Part shown: positions 1 to 11,514 of the stretch, piece by piece
How the letters are laid out: every line of letters starts with the position of its first letter
Position numbering within the stretch: position 1 is the first letter of the stretch
The notes under the pieces: model-generated
What the model saw: only the letters and a program-made list of their open reading frames with translations
What the model was told of the DNA's origin: nothing
Database searches by the model: none
Source of the DNA: Pempheris klunzingeri
Taxonomy: Eukaryota; Chordata; Actinopteri; Acropomatiformes; Pempheridae
Reading direction: 5' to 3'
DNA length: 64,000 bases
Assembly: GCF_042242105.1 (NCBI RefSeq)
Contig: NC_092033.1
Location: 18,662,908 to 18,726,907, forward strand
Program-made: the position numbers and the translations under genes

Positions 1-729
1 CAAACACAAACTGATCGCCAGCATTAGTGCTGCATCTCACTAATGAGGCTGAATGGGAACAAACCATCTCAAGCACTGGTATCAGCAGTATTTGCTGAGG
101 CAGTAATGAAGCCGTCCCCTCTGTCTCTTCATTCTGATCCTCTCCACGTTGCAGTGTGTGCGGCGCCTCGTTCGCGGGGGCATTTATTTATAACATGGCG
201 GTCAGGAAGGGAAGACAATTTAAGCAATCTCCACCCTCTGGCCATGCTGTTATTCTCCTTTAATGTGTGCGGACGGTGGTTCTCACACTGGACAGGATGG
301 GGTCGACGCCTGCTGGAACCAAGCGGTGGGACCCCCTAAAGGGAGGGGAGGGAGACAGAGAGCACCCTCTGACCTCCTCCGGACCTCCACTTGGTCTCAG
401 TGAATACAGGCTAAACACCGTCACGCTCCACAGGCTCACTAAAGGACTGGCTCCAGAGGTGGAGCAGGTCACTGAGGACAGACCAATGTGAGGACGTGTC
501 ATACTGTCGCTCTTTTTCTCCTGAATCTTCGAGACCTGGACGCTGACTTGCGCCATAAAGTAATACATTTGATTGATTGATTGATAAATCAGCGCAAAAA
601 GTAACAACATTATGACAATTAAGACTAGTTTGTAGTTATATTCTTCTCCTATTAATGACAAATGAATGGTTTAGCTTTGAGTGGAAGATGCTGTGCAGAT
701 ACAGACCATTTACATGGTGCAGCATTCAT

Positions 730-840
730 TTGAGACTGAGTTAGTGTCCAGCTGATGGGTGCTCCGTCCAGCATTCACTCTCCAACCACTCCTGAGAAAA
801 ACGTCTCGCTCTTTTGCTGCTAAATGGTCCACTACCTTCA
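730..840 (+). repeat. Interspersed fish-repeat fragment (GCTGCTAAATG family)
   Basis: This stretch (...accactcctgagaa... then tgctgctaaatggtccac) resembles two other stretches in the window near 40190-40312 and 51362-51462. Those share 'gctgctaaatgctccgct' and a preceding 'ctc...gag..aa.atct' pattern. It is a diverged copy and its exact ends are unclear. Confidence 0.4.
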
Positions 841-3800
841 TCAGTCAGTGGCTACCGTCAAAATGCTGGAAACAAGGTTGATGAAAGTGGTGAAACTGAA
901 CTAAAACAGAAAAGTTTATTTCTATAAAAATATTGATCGGTACAGCCTTAAGCAGCACAGGTTGTCCATCACGGTTCCCCCTTAGCTTTGGGCCAAAGGT
1001 AAGCGTGATTGGTTGGGACGGATCAAACAATAGAAACAACTGGCATAATACCAGCAGAAGTCCTTTTGGTTGTGTGAGCTACAAAATTAGAAGTCACACA
1101 CAGGCCCAAATCAACAGGACTGTTTCCTGTCACTGAAGGGAGCCAAGAAGTAGAAAGAAGAGCCAGGGAAAGGACAGCGGGTCGGTTCTCACACCCTCTT
1201 CTGTCTGACCCTCACGCAGCCCCCCCAGGAGCAGGTTACACCCAGAGACAAACAGCATAACAACAGCGCGGTGTTACTGTGTCTCCGCTCTGCTGGAAGG
1301 TCAGCTGGCGGGACTCAGCTCCACACGGTCGGACCGGCGGAGGCTGACTGTTGGTCTGTTATTGTCGGTTAGAAAGGTCCTAAAGTTGTAGAATGGGTCA
1401 GGAGAGGTTTTTACAAAGACCAAGCGTGGTGACATTTAACTAGCTTGGTGGAATGTCTCACAGGTTAAAGCAGTATTTCTGGGCCCAGCAGACTCATCAC
1501 AGTCGATCCATCTGTCAAATGAACGCAGTTATGGAAGAAGAAAAGCTTTAAAACTTTGCGAACAGAGTAGACATTTGATAAATACATTAATATAAATGAA
1601 ATACTGTTGTGGAAAACAGTTACAAGTAGAGGATACGAGGTTTAAGATCGAATTTCTAAAATGTCCTAAAGGTAAACGTGTATTGATCTGAAGGAGGTGC
1701 TGTATTACGTTCCTGCAGTCAGGTGCTCTGAAATTAAAAGCAGTCTTCCTAAGTAGAGTGGGCCTGATAGAGCCCGTCTGAGTCATATAGCAATTCTGAA
1801 AGGAAATGGGGTAATACGCCGGCTTCGTAGACAAAAAGATAGCAGTGAGCATCACGTCCCTTCTGGAGAGAAGACATGACGTGGGTCACTGACGTTCATT
1901 TAAACCTGCCTCAACAACCTCCGTCCTATAAAACACAGGGGAAATGATTTTATCTCTGTAGAAACTATTCACGCTCACCGTGCTGCCTGGAGTCAGCTCA
2001 TAGTAGAGATGATAAGATCATTAGAGTCTACAGCTCCGAAGGCCGAAACATTCAAGCTTACAGGCCATGAAAGAAAAACAGTGGTCGAAAAGACGACAAA
2101 GTGGCACCGTGGAGTTGGTGACAATTCTCTGTCGTAATAATGTTTCAGTGATTGTTCATTTAGAAACACTGACCAGTGCAGTTTTAAGTTTAACTTTAAC
2201 TTAACTCAATCAGCTTTTTTTTTTTTTTTTTTTTTTAGAGATAAACGAAGTAGGAAGAGGGATGTGTGCTGTGTTGAGCTGAGAGGGAGGCAGCGGGTTT
2301 GACGGACTACAGGTGGTGAGGCCGTGCGGTGAGGAATGTGTGGGTGAGGTAAAAACAGCCTCGGCACTGATAGGAGCGGGTTCAGCGGGTGCTGTTGCCC
2401 GCTAGGAAACAGATGCATCAGTGACAGCTCGGGTCAACGGGGGTCACGGCGAACCAGACACCGCACCTGTGGGAGGAGAACGCGAGAGACGGCGGGGGCG
2501 GAGGGAGAAACGGACAAATTGATTTTCGAGACATCTCAGAAAAACACAACAATGCAAAAAAAAAAAAACAACTCAGCAGCATCTCTAGAAAGAAGTACCC
2601 GTGAAGGGAGTGAGTGGGGGGAAAAGCCTTCATCGAGCAAATCTACGAGCTGTTGGAGCAGCAAGCAGCACATGTCCTGTAGATAGAACACTCAGCCCAA
2701 TCAAAGGACTCCTCTGAGGAACGGTGTTTACGGCAGTGGGCTGCAGGCTGATAAGTGATGTGTGCGTGCTTCCCAGAGACAGGACAGGCTCGGCTCTACC
2801 AGCCTCCACTTGACCAGAGCAGACTCTTATCTGCGAACCCCTGACACTGTCCTAATGCCGCATTCACATGCCGTGGGAGTTTCTCCAGCTTCACCGGCTC
2901 TTGAGAATATGCTGAAGAATTTAAATGTGGTTCACGTCATCCACCACCTGAGCAGCACGGCCTCGCAGAACATTCTGAGCACCGGACTGAAGCATGTGAA
3001 GTTTGGTGACTTCAGCCTCTCAGGGATTCGAAGAGTGAGCTCTGTCAGATTTACGTCGCATTTTGAAAATCCGCTTGTCGTGTTGCCGACTGGAGAACGT
3101 GACCGGTTGAAGAAAATGTCAAGTTGTCCCACTTTTCCACATGTTGAGTTAAAAGTTAGAGTCTAGTCTAGAGGTAGAGTGTTGTGGCCGTGACAGTGAC
3201 AAATACTCACCAGGGCAACAAATGTGGATTACTCCTCCAATGAAAATAGTCCCCAACAAATGTCCTATTGTCTTCTGTTTAAGTAACAATCGTTCAAACT
3301 ACAGAAAACAGCTGTCTTAGGAAATCACTACGCTGCTTTAGGAAATATGAAACTTATATGAGTGAGGAGTTTTCAAAGATTTAGGGTTCAGTAGGAACTA
3401 ATGGGCTCGGAGCTGAGAGCAGCAGGCGGGGGGGAGGAAAATCAGAAAGTATTGAGAGACAGATTAACTCACCTCAAGGTCCATTTGGCAGCCACTCTGG
3501 AGCTTTCAGCCGTATCGCATGTCCTCATCAGCAAATTCATACAGGCGTTGAATAAATCAACTTAGACTAGATGTTCACTGGGATTATTTCTTTGCCTCGT
3601 GTGAAATTTACACCAGCTGATTCATTATCGTTGGCTGAGTGCAAGTTAGAAATAAAACAAGAATCTGAAGTAAGTCGTATGGTTTAGATATTATTATTTA
3701 TTATAATATATATGAGATTATATTAACGCTGTAGTGACTGAGCTCCAACGTGTTAAAACATCATTAGGTAATGTGCACGTGTCATTCAGAGTGGCTACGT

Positions 3801-3889
3801 GTAAGTCCATGTGTCACCACACATGGATGCTGAAAATCCAGCGGCTGTGTGTGGTTTGCTGTAGGTGGGTGGGGGTCAGAAAGTGCAGG

Positions 3890-3927
3890 GGTGTGTGTGT
3901 GTGCGTGTGTGTGTGTGTGTGTGTGGG
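3890..3927 (+). repeat. (TG)n microsatellite
   Basis: About 38 bases of TG dinucleotides with one interrupting C, in the presumed first intron of podxl. Confidence 0.9.
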
Positions 3928-4818
3928 TAAGCCCATTGTTTTCTGGCTCTTGGATTGTTCGCGGGGCACTCCAAATGGGCCGTGGTCACGGGTGTGGTGC
4001 TTCCAAGTTTATTGTGTGCAGCATCCTGTCCTGGTCGTTATAAATAGGGAAGCAGAAGAAGATGGAGCGCTGTGGCTGAAGCTCCCAGCTGTCCGACCCA
4101 CAGGAAATCTAGAAGCAGAGGCTGACATAGCTCAGACTTCAATCCTCCATCAGCCTTGACTTTGACTATGAAAATAAACGGATCTTTTTATATTAACAGT
4201 GGCTGAAGGGACGACGTGGAGCGCCACAGCTTGTTGTCTGAACCCACACAGACGCCCTCAGCTCTGTCGGCTCGTCGTGTCGTTTAAGGGGCCTGCACCT
4301 TTACTGCTCTGTTTCACTCTCACCAACCTTGTTTCCAGCAGCATCGCACAGCTGTTTAACCCTTTAACCTTCTGCTCAACCATATGGTAGAGCACATTTT
4401 GACTCACTATATCTTATTGATATGTTTTACTTACGACATCTCAACCGTTTGGTAGAGGCCAATATTTCAAAAAATGTGGGGTCTGTTCATAAAAAAACAT
4501 TGATTTTTGTAATTAGTGCCCCAAGGAAATAAAATATATAAAAAATAAATTGCTTTTTTCTTGGTTAAAGCAAACATGCTCAGGTTAATCCAATGTGGAG
4601 CATGTAGCTCAGAGAGCCAAGCGTCTCTCTCAGGAGATGGTGGAGACCAGAGAGAAGCTCCAGTAAAGACGGACTGAACATAGGTGGCCAGAAACGCTGT
4701 TGCAAATGAATGCTGTTGTTGCTCTGTGTGGCCAAAGAATCAGTTGGTACAGGTTCAGGTAAACCTTTGGCTGACTGGCAGCATGCTGTACAGAATAATC
4801 CTGTTCTTATCTCCCTAG

Positions 4819-5457
4819 GCTACCTGTGCCATAGCGTCTCTTCAGATGATGTCAGTGGGAATCCTACTCCTGTGGTGAAGGACGCTCATGTCACGGCTGC
4901 GTCAACGATCATGCCGACTGCTGGTGGCAAATCTGGGGCTGAGACAGCTGCCAACAGTACCACGACTGTACCTGCTGGGAATATAACTGGAGCAACGCCG
5001 ACTGTGGCTGTGACAAAACTAACGACCATAAAGCCAACTCCTGCGGCCCACACATCTGGTCCCATGACTACTATGGTGGCTATTCTCAAGCCTGCGGACA
5101 AGATTACCCCCACCCAACCACAAGCATCCAATGTCACCAACAACTCACCAGCACCACCCAACGGCTCTCCCGCTGCCCCCGCTGCCGTGACAATTTCTAC
5201 CACTCCCGCCGCTGCCGTCCCAACCACAGCAACCAACAGCAGCAGTGTTTCGGTGGTGGCCCCCACCACCATCACGTTAAAGATGCCTGACGCCTCTGTG
5301 TCCTGTAAAACCTCTGGGACTAAAACACCCGACAGTCCGCCAGTAGGCAGCGAGGGGACCACCAACATCACAAAGGTCTCGACCCCTACAGCGGGTCAGC
5401 AGTCCATGACTCACACCACCATCAATTCAAACACCAGCCAGGAGGTCAGCAAAGGAG
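4819..5457 (+). CDS. podxl: podxl exon 2: main mucin domain
   Basis: The acceptor (tctccctag) precedes 4819 and the donor (gtaaat) follows 5457. The exon is 639 nt, phase 1 at both ends, so skipping it would keep the frame. It encodes about 213 residues very rich in Thr, Ser, Ala and Pro, with sites such as NSTT, NITG, NVTN, NSSS, NITK and NTSQ. This composition suits dense O-glycosylation and is expected to be poorly conserved between species. Confidence 0.92.
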
Positions 5458-8400
5458 GTAAATCCCCCACTGAACCCCCACGATGCCAACATGAACATTC
5501 AGATTAAAATGAAGCATCGTGCCACAGTGCTGTATTTAAGGTTCACAGGTGAGACCTGACATGCTGCCATTCAACCATGAGAGACAGATCTTCTCTCACA
5601 CCATACAATCCATCTTTTTCACACACTGACCCCCTGTCGTAGTTAGGCTTCTCCACTCCTTCATACTGAACATCCCAACAAATAAAATGGTTTGGCACCA
5701 GAGCCAAAACATCAGGGAAGCCTTAAAGGGTTGGTTCACATTTTTCGAAGTGGGGTTATATGACGCTCTAATCCATAGTCAATGCATAACCTACAGTAGA
5801 TGGCAAGCAGGGGTCCCGGCACAGATCAATCAAGGTACTGCTGTAAACGGGGGCCGCAGGAAAGCGTTAGTGTAAGCGTACGCTATGTTTCCAAACTCTT
5901 TCTCCGCTTTACATTGCAGTCAGACGGCTCTTTCAGCAGGGAAGCCCTCCTCTCTTTCTCTTTGCTCGCATTAAAGCCACCAAACTCCATTCACAAAAAC
6001 AGTCATTTTAACGCAGAATGTGGGAGTTGCTGGCCTACTGCTCAGGGCTTTGGCGGTGTGTTCACTGGTTATCTGGGATCTGAACTGGCATGTTAGTTCG
6101 CAGATTGAGGCAGTGGTAGCATGTCAAACTCCCGTGTTCTGCAAGGTAAAATGACCCTCTGTTTTCCTGTGGTTTGGAAGCAAGTGAAGAGAAAAAGAGA
6201 GCAGCTGCCTGATGACAGTGCAAAGTGGTGAAAATATTCTAAAACAGCAGCACATTGCTTAGTGTCTAAACTGGACACATGGCGACTGCCATCCACGGTA
6301 GGGAATACACTGATTATGGAAAAGTAGCTCATGTAAACCCTCTTCAAATAACCTGAACTGTCCGTTTGAACTCCGATTCAACTAACGAGAGAGAGAGAGA
6401 GAGAGACCTGCACGGTGACACTAAGTTACTGTGTTTAGTCAATTACAGCAGCATTTGTTTGGCTATGTGGGGATGACATGTTTCTGTCTGACTGAAGGTA
6501 CCGAGGTAACAAATGTGACCACTCCAAGCCCAAAGCACGCAGCGCCGAAGGCCCCGGAGTCAGCCGGGAACACCGGGACCACGAGCCCCCCTTTCACCCT
6601 GACCAAGGCAGGAACTCCTGCGCCAGGGACCTCGGGGAACAAAGCTGGAAACACGCCCCCACAGGACACCGTCACCACCAACGCCTCCGCCTCCACCATC
6701 TCCACCACCTCCTCCATCATCACCACCACCACCACCACCACCGTCACAGCAGCTCAGCCAAAGACGTTCCTGGTAAGCCACGGCGTCGCAGCTGTTCGCT
6801 TGCCTTTACATGAACATATCACTGACAGACACTCATGCTTTTGACTGACGGACTCCTTTTCTCACTTTTTCCCTGCAGTATTCTCTAAACAGCAGCCAAG
6901 AGGTGAGATTCTTTTGAGTTTTTGTATCTTTAAATCTGTCACAAATTGTTTCTGTTCACATAAACACTACATGTGATAATAAACACGGTTCCCACTCTGA
7001 CTCTCATCAAAGCCTCTGCTATTGTCCTGTCCATGGGAGGCAGGCCCACACCCTTCCCACTCCTTTCTTTCACTGACATTTACTCCCAAACGTTCCTTCA
7101 GTTTAAAGATGGCGAATTATTGTTGCAACATCCTGCAGGCACAGTAAGAACAATAAGACATGTTCTTTCTTTTTATTATTGTGCCTTTTAGACTTTTACA
7201 TCAGATGCATGCACTGAAGGAGAAAAAAAACTAATTTAAGAAGCAACATCAGCGATTTGTTTCAGCCGTGTGTCTGGACACTTTGGGCCTCCGCGAACTC
7301 CTCCGAGAAGTATTGGTCTGTCTCACTATATTCTGCAGCTGGTTGTTTCCTGTTCCCGCTTAGTGGTGCGTAGCAGAGTTACTGCATGGTGCATTTCATG
7401 AATGAAATCTGTAAAACGGGACAAAGATTGATCCGACTTTATAGGACTGATGGGACTTTAGCTGACGATTGATTGTTTAAAACACACTGTACATCAATCA
7501 ACTCATTCGATCAACTCTTAGGTTTAGTTTGGATGCAAAATTTAAATCTTCAAACTAACCAATGATACAGAAGTACAACTAAAAGTGCTTCCCACCCCCA
7601 GAGGCTCTGGGTGGATCTCCGAGCTGTCCAGACTCTGTGTTTCCAGCGAGAGGAAGCAGTGAAGCTTGCCAGAAAAAAAAAAAAAAAGTGATTGTAGTCA
7701 CTGGGTGGAAAAAGTATCTTAGTGGGAACCCTTCCTGCCTTTCACCAATTTCCTACGTTCCCACACCTCTTTCATTTACTCCCCCTCTCTCTCCAACCGC
7801 CCACACAGCTGCGCTGCTCCATAACACACCAGAAATAATCCACACATCACAGCGCAGGAAGATATGACCTCAGCTGTCACCTCTGACCTTCCTGTTCAAA
7901 TAGAAGTGTCTCATCTCGTGAGTTATTCAAGTTAAATGTGCGGTGCGGCGTTACTCCTAGATGTGTCATTTCACCCTCAGAAAGAGGAGGAGAAGAAGGA
8001 GCTGGGGGAGGTGTGCAGGCGCCTGATGGTGGCTCTGAAGGATGGAAACTGCACCCTGACATGGCGGCACCACAACGGCAAATTACAGTTTGACCTCGTG
8101 GAGATAAATGGCAAAGGTAAAGCACCCTGCACCCCTCGGGGAAGTCACGTTTAAGACAAAGACAATTTTCTATCTGACTTGTAATAAATCGAAATGTATC
8201 TTACAGTGAAAACCAGCCTGGCAAACCAGTATTATGAAGAAATCACAAAGGTAGGGGTTTATAGAATCGTCTGCAGTTCCAGTTCCACAGTTAACAGTAA
8301 CACGAAAAGTCACTCTCTTGTGTTTCCCACTGAAAGAAACCGACAGATAACAAAACCCTGATAGCCATCCTGGCCTCCTGCGGAGCTCTGCTCATCATGA

Positions 8401-9584
8401 TCGTCATCCTCGCCGTTTGTGCCTCCCACCACCGCAAGCCGTACAACGAGAACCAGGTACCGTGGCCGGGGAGCTTTCCTGCTTGTGTGATTGCCGGCAC
8501 TTCTCTTTCGGCCCCTGTGTTCCCCTGACCCGTCCAGCAGGCTGCTCCTCTGTCATTTATATTTTCATCTTCTTTCAAGTTCATGAGCAAACTACATCAC
8601 TACTCACATGAGCTCCCTGGGGTGTCTTACTTCTCCTGCACAATCACTATTTATCACCAAAGTATTCATTTGTAAAACTCCAAATGTAAAACCACAATTC
8701 ATCACATTGTTGGAATCAATTTCAACTCAATTCAATTTCTTTGTATAGCCCAATATCACAACAGAGTCTCACAGTGCTTTACAAAGTTCACTGAAATAAA
8801 CAAGTGTAAGCGAACAAACAATCTAATAAAGAGTCCAGCAGTCGATGAGGCCAATGGATCAGTCCGGTGGATCAGTCCGAGGCATCACCTGCCCTTTATG
8901 ACCCTCCTTCTTCGGGAAGGAAAAAAATCACTGTATGCTGCAGGACTCAGGAGCTACTTTTTCACTGCCTTGATCCCGTCAGTGGAGCTTTGAAGAGAGC
9001 GATAGAACAGTTTAGTGGTTTAACAAAAAGGGTCTTGCATTTCTATTGCTCATTTTGCGTCCGAGGGGATCCACTGTAATCCACTGCTAAACGTACCTAC
9101 GAGCCATTCCCCTCAGATCCAACAGCCTAACTGATATGACTTTGGTTTACGGTTCAGTCATGTCCCAAACCTCACCCTGCATCCTGTTTGAACAGGAAGT
9201 CCATCGCAAAACACAAGACAGAAACCATTTCATGGGACACTGAAACAGCCAATCAGAGTCTCACTTTCAAATCTGAGCTGTAACACTCTGAACAACTGTG
9301 AGAGGCACTTCTCTGTCGAAGGACAGGAAAAGTGATTTGGTATGAATTTGCGTTTTTTAGTGGTTTTTTTGTCCTTTGAATCTCTACAGCAGCACCTGAC
9401 GGAGGAGCTGCACACGGTGGAGAACGGTTACCACGACAACCCCACGCTGGAGGTGATGGAGGTGCAGCCGGAGATGCAGGAGAAGAAGATGGCGCTAAAC
9501 GGAGAGTTCAACGACAGCTGGATCGTCCCCATCGACAACCTGCTCAAGGAGGACATACCTGACGAGGAGGACACTCACCTGTAG
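4819..9584 (+). CDS. podxl: Podocalyxin (podocalyxin-like), coding exons 2-8, 5' partial
   Basis: Podocalyxin is a heavily glycosylated type I membrane sialomucin of the CD34 family. It acts as an anti-adhesin on the apical face of podocytes, endothelium and other epithelia, and its tail recruits NHERF and ezrin. I joined seven exons: 4819-5457, 6498-6772, 6879-6902, 7981-8116, 8207-8250, 8337-8456, 9390-9584. All introns are GT-AG and all phases agree, giving 477 residues plus stop. In order, the product has about 300 residues of Ser/Thr/Pro/Ala-rich mucin with several N-glycosylation sites, a domain with two cysteines (exon 5), a membrane span ([16 protein letters not shown]...), a basic juxtamembrane stretch, and a tail with [14 protein letters not shown] and a terminal DTHL. 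The tail is the diagnostic part and closely matches vertebrate podocalyxin. The first exon in the window needs one base from a preceding exon, so the signal-peptide exon is missing, presumably upstream of base 1. It converges with mkln1, as in human. Confidence 0.95.
5458..6497 (+). other. podxl: podxl intron 2
   Basis: A GT-AG intron of about 1.0 kb. Most of it is an interspersed repeat (about 5700-6350). A short (GA)n tract lies near 6387-6406. Confidence 0.8.
5700..6350 (+). repeat. Interspersed fish repeat in podxl intron 2
   Basis: It begins ttaaagggttggttcacatt and continues atccatagtcaatgcataac and acctacagtagatggcaagc. These phrases are characteristic of a multi-copy percomorph repeat that I recognise from other fish genomes but cannot name. 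No coding capacity is seen, and the ends and class need a repeat library. Confidence 0.5.
6498..6772 (+). CDS. podxl: podxl exon 3: second mucin segment
   Basis: It starts after ...gactgaag and ends before gtaagcca; 275 nt, phase 1 to 0. It encodes a Pro/Thr-rich stretch with long Ser/Thr runs ([16 protein letters not shown]) ending KTFL. The Thr run comes from an imperfect (ACC)n tract at about 6718-6741, which may vary in length between individuals. Confidence 0.88.
6879..6902 (+). CDS. podxl: podxl exon 4: 24-nt microexon
   Basis: A strong acceptor (tttttccctgcag) is followed by exactly eight codons, YSLNSSQE, then the donor gtgaga. The exon is phase 0 to 0 and joins the Thr-rich segment to the cysteine-containing domain without breaking the frame. 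It adds one N-glycosylation site (NSS). Being symmetrical, it could be a cassette exon. Confidence 0.75.
6903..7980 (+). other. podxl: podxl intron 4
   Basis: A GT-AG intron of about 1.08 kb. Apart from an A tract near 7672-7687 I see no repeat or exon in it. Confidence 0.8.
7981..8116 (+). CDS. podxl: podxl exon 5: membrane-proximal cysteine domain
   Basis: The acceptor tttcaccctcag ends at 7980 and the donor gtaaag begins at 8117; 136 nt, phase 0 to 1. It encodes a charged segment ([12 protein letters not shown]...) with two cysteines 17 residues apart (VC...NC), followed by [20 protein letters not shown]. In podocalyxin family members this folded domain lies between the mucin stalk and the membrane. 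I infer that the two cysteines pair. Confidence 0.9.
8207..8250 (+). CDS. podxl: podxl exon 6: juxtamembrane stalk
   Basis: 44 nt, phase 1 to 0, between ttacag and gtaggg. It encodes [15 protein letters not shown], the short link between the cysteine domain and the membrane span. Confidence 0.87.
8337..8456 (+). CDS. podxl: podxl exon 7: transmembrane segment
   Basis: 120 nt, phase 0 to 0, between ctgaaag and gtaccg. It encodes KPTDNK, then about 22 hydrophobic residues starting [13 protein letters not shown], then the cytoplasmic stop-transfer stretch [11 protein letters not shown]. The basic residues just inside the membrane are where ERM proteins are expected to bind. Confidence 0.93.
8457..9389 (+). 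other. podxl: podxl intron 7 with interspersed repeat fragment
   Basis: A GT-AG intron of about 0.93 kb. Bases about 8730-8840 (ttcaatttctttgtatagcc, then aatatcacaa..., cagtgctttaca) match a very common fish repeat end that I recognise but cannot assign to a named family. Nothing else was seen. Confidence 0.7.
8730..8840 (+). repeat. Interspersed repeat fragment ('tatagcccaatatcacaa' type)
   Basis: The sequence tcaattcaatttctttgtat followed by agcccaatatcacaa and cagtgctttacaaag is typical of a widespread teleost retroelement 3' end. It is a short, non-coding fragment. Confidence 0.5.
9390..9584 (+). CDS. podxl: podxl exon 8: cytoplasmic tail and stop, PDZ ligand DTHL
   Basis: The acceptor is tctctacag; a second CAG follows directly, so the exon may begin at 9390 or 9393. 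It encodes 64 residues including [38 protein letters not shown] and the C-terminal DTHL, then TAG at 9582-9584. DTHL is the class I PDZ ligand that podocalyxin uses to bind NHERF1/2. This exon identifies the gene. Confidence 0.97.
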   Translation, partial: QHLTEELHTVENGYHDNPTLEVMEVQPEMQEKKMALNGEFNDSWIVPIDNLLKEDIPDEEDTHL

Positions 9585-9590
9585 AGACAG

Positions 9591-9642
9591 CCAGGGAGGG
9601 AGGAGGAGGGAGGAGGGAGGAGGAGGGAGGAGGAGGAGCCAG
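9591..9642 (+). repeat. (GGAGGA/GGGA)n purine tract just after podxl stop
   Basis: Starting 7 bases after the stop codon is a G/A-only stretch with GGG runs at 9594, 9598, 9608, 9615 and 9625. The spacings are 1, 7, 4 and 7 bases, which fits a canonical G-quadruplex on the transcribed (mRNA-like) strand. Confidence 0.8.
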
Positions 9643-11508
9643 GACAGCCAGTTCCTGCCACATCAAAACAAAAGCATCCCCACGTCTTGCTCCATGTCCA
9701 CTCACCTCACACTCCTGAACGTGAGGTTCCCTTCAGGTTCCAGAGGTGTTGGAACCTTAAACGTATGTTGGAGAAGTCCACTATATCAGTCAGTGTTTGT
9801 GTACAAGTGTTTGAGAACTGTCACTTCTTACAGAGCGCAATTTGAAAGATTCTGAAAACTCAAAGTGCCCCAAACCCAAAGAGGAATGTGCCTTTTTCTT
9901 TTTTTTTACTCTTTTCATAAAGATCTGATTTGTACGCCCGCACCTGTAAATAGAGTTTTTAGAGTGCGGAAGAGCCAGGTGATGGAAAACCAGGTGAAAA
10001 CTGATGAGGAGACCTGGAGGAAGAAGATCACAGGGTTTAAGGGCAACGTCAGCTGCCTCGGCAGTTCTAGAGTTACTAACATAGATAGACGACCTCGGGA
10101 CGCTTCAAAGCGTCCTGGTGATTTTCCACTAGTGTGTGTGGGTTTCAGGGGAGCTGCCAGTGGCTCCAACTGCTGCAACTGAGCACTAACTTTATTCAGA
10201 CTCTGCATAGGGCAGATAGGTCTGTAGAAATAAGACAAGTTAAGGGTTATAATCCTAAAAGCCACATGGTAACCTGCGTGGACGGAAAGCCAGAGGGGAC
10301 ATATCACAAGTGTATTCTGTGTTGGTTTTTTTCTCTTCACTTGATACACGAGCTTGACTTAAATAAAGCTGCTTTCATGTGATCACATGATGATTGTACA
10401 GCAATTCACTTCACTTCTGCCCCCCCCCCCCTGGCTTTGTGTACATGGAGGATATGATCACCCAGTGAGCTTTACTCCCTTTAGTCACATTGTTTAAGTG
10501 GCTCACTTTGAAACTTAACAGACAGCCGTTGTTTATTACAGCTCATTAGTAGTTTTTCACTGTGCTCACCACCGAACAGAGGTCTGGGAACACAGACTGC
10601 AGGTCGTCGCCTGCCACTTCAAATATGCCATTTGATACGAGGGAAATGAGCTAATGTTGCACACTGCAGCCTGATTTGTAAGCCTCGACGTTTAAAGCAG
10701 TTAGTTTAGGTTAGAATGTTACCCTCCCCTCATGGTTCCAGCTGGCTGCTGACGTCTCTGGCCTCTGGGACTACACAGTGTCATTAGTACTGATGAGTGA
10801 CAGCCAGGCTGAATCATCCTTTACCACAACAGAAATTTGTATTTCAGTCAAACTGTAGAACTGGTAAACTGGTAAAGCAGCTGCTACCAGCAGCAGCTCC
10901 TGGGGATCCAAATAAAGAAAGAATAAACGTTGCGTTTACAATTCTGACATCTGCATCAAGTGATCGTGTTTGAAAAGAAACGTCACGCTACAGCTGCTCA
11001 GCTGTTAGTAGTGAGGACTGATGCTCAGTGAGAGGCCGTCACACCTCTGAAGTCAACTGTAAATACATGTTTTCCCTCAGTCGTTGCTGGGGGGCTGGAG
11101 GCATGTGACATTTTCAGATGCCTTACCTGATATTAATCCCCGCACTGCCCCCCCCAACCCCCAGCAGCACCTGAGCACATTTTTCATGTTCTCTCATTTT
11201 GGATTCTGTTCAGATTAACAATTTACTTCCCTTTAAACCAGTTAAGTTAATATATATTTACTTACTTAATATACAAGTCACTCCTTCACCTTGGCCACTC
11301 ACAATCCGATCGTGTGTGTTTTTTAGTCTGTTTATTGTGTTTGTGTGTCTACAATCTCACTTTTATTATAACAGTGCCATTTTCACCAAAGTACATTATC
11401 AGTATTTTATGTATTTATGGTTTGTTTGCTGCAAACAACAGGGGTCTGACACACTGGAAGCTGTAAATTGATGATCGCCTCTGCTGTCATGCTGTTCTAC
11501 CTTTTCCA

Positions 11509-11514
11509 AATAAA
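11509..11514 (+). promoter_or_regulatory. podxl: Candidate distal poly(A) signal of podxl
   Basis: AATAAA followed by ggaagtgtttttcc, a GU-rich element. It is the last such hexamer on this strand before the opposing mkln1 signal. Confidence 0.45.

Larger units (their letters stand above)
1..4818 (+). other. podxl: Presumed podxl intron 1 / upstream region
   Basis: I see no convincing coding exon here. Visible content: a short GATT repeat near 570, a fish-repeat fragment at about 730-840, a T tract at 2215-2236, an A tract near 2556-2568 and a (TG)n tract at 3890-3927. In mammals the first intron of this gene is long, which fits the missing signal-peptide exon. Confidence 0.5.

Noticed and set aside
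4886..5371. Minus-strand ORF of 161 codons over podxl exon 2
   Set aside because: It is the antisense shadow of the Thr/Ala/Pro-rich mucin exon.
6463..6781. Minus-strand Val-rich and Gly-rich ORFs opposite podxl exon 3
   Set aside because: They are shadows of the (ACC)n Thr-coding run.
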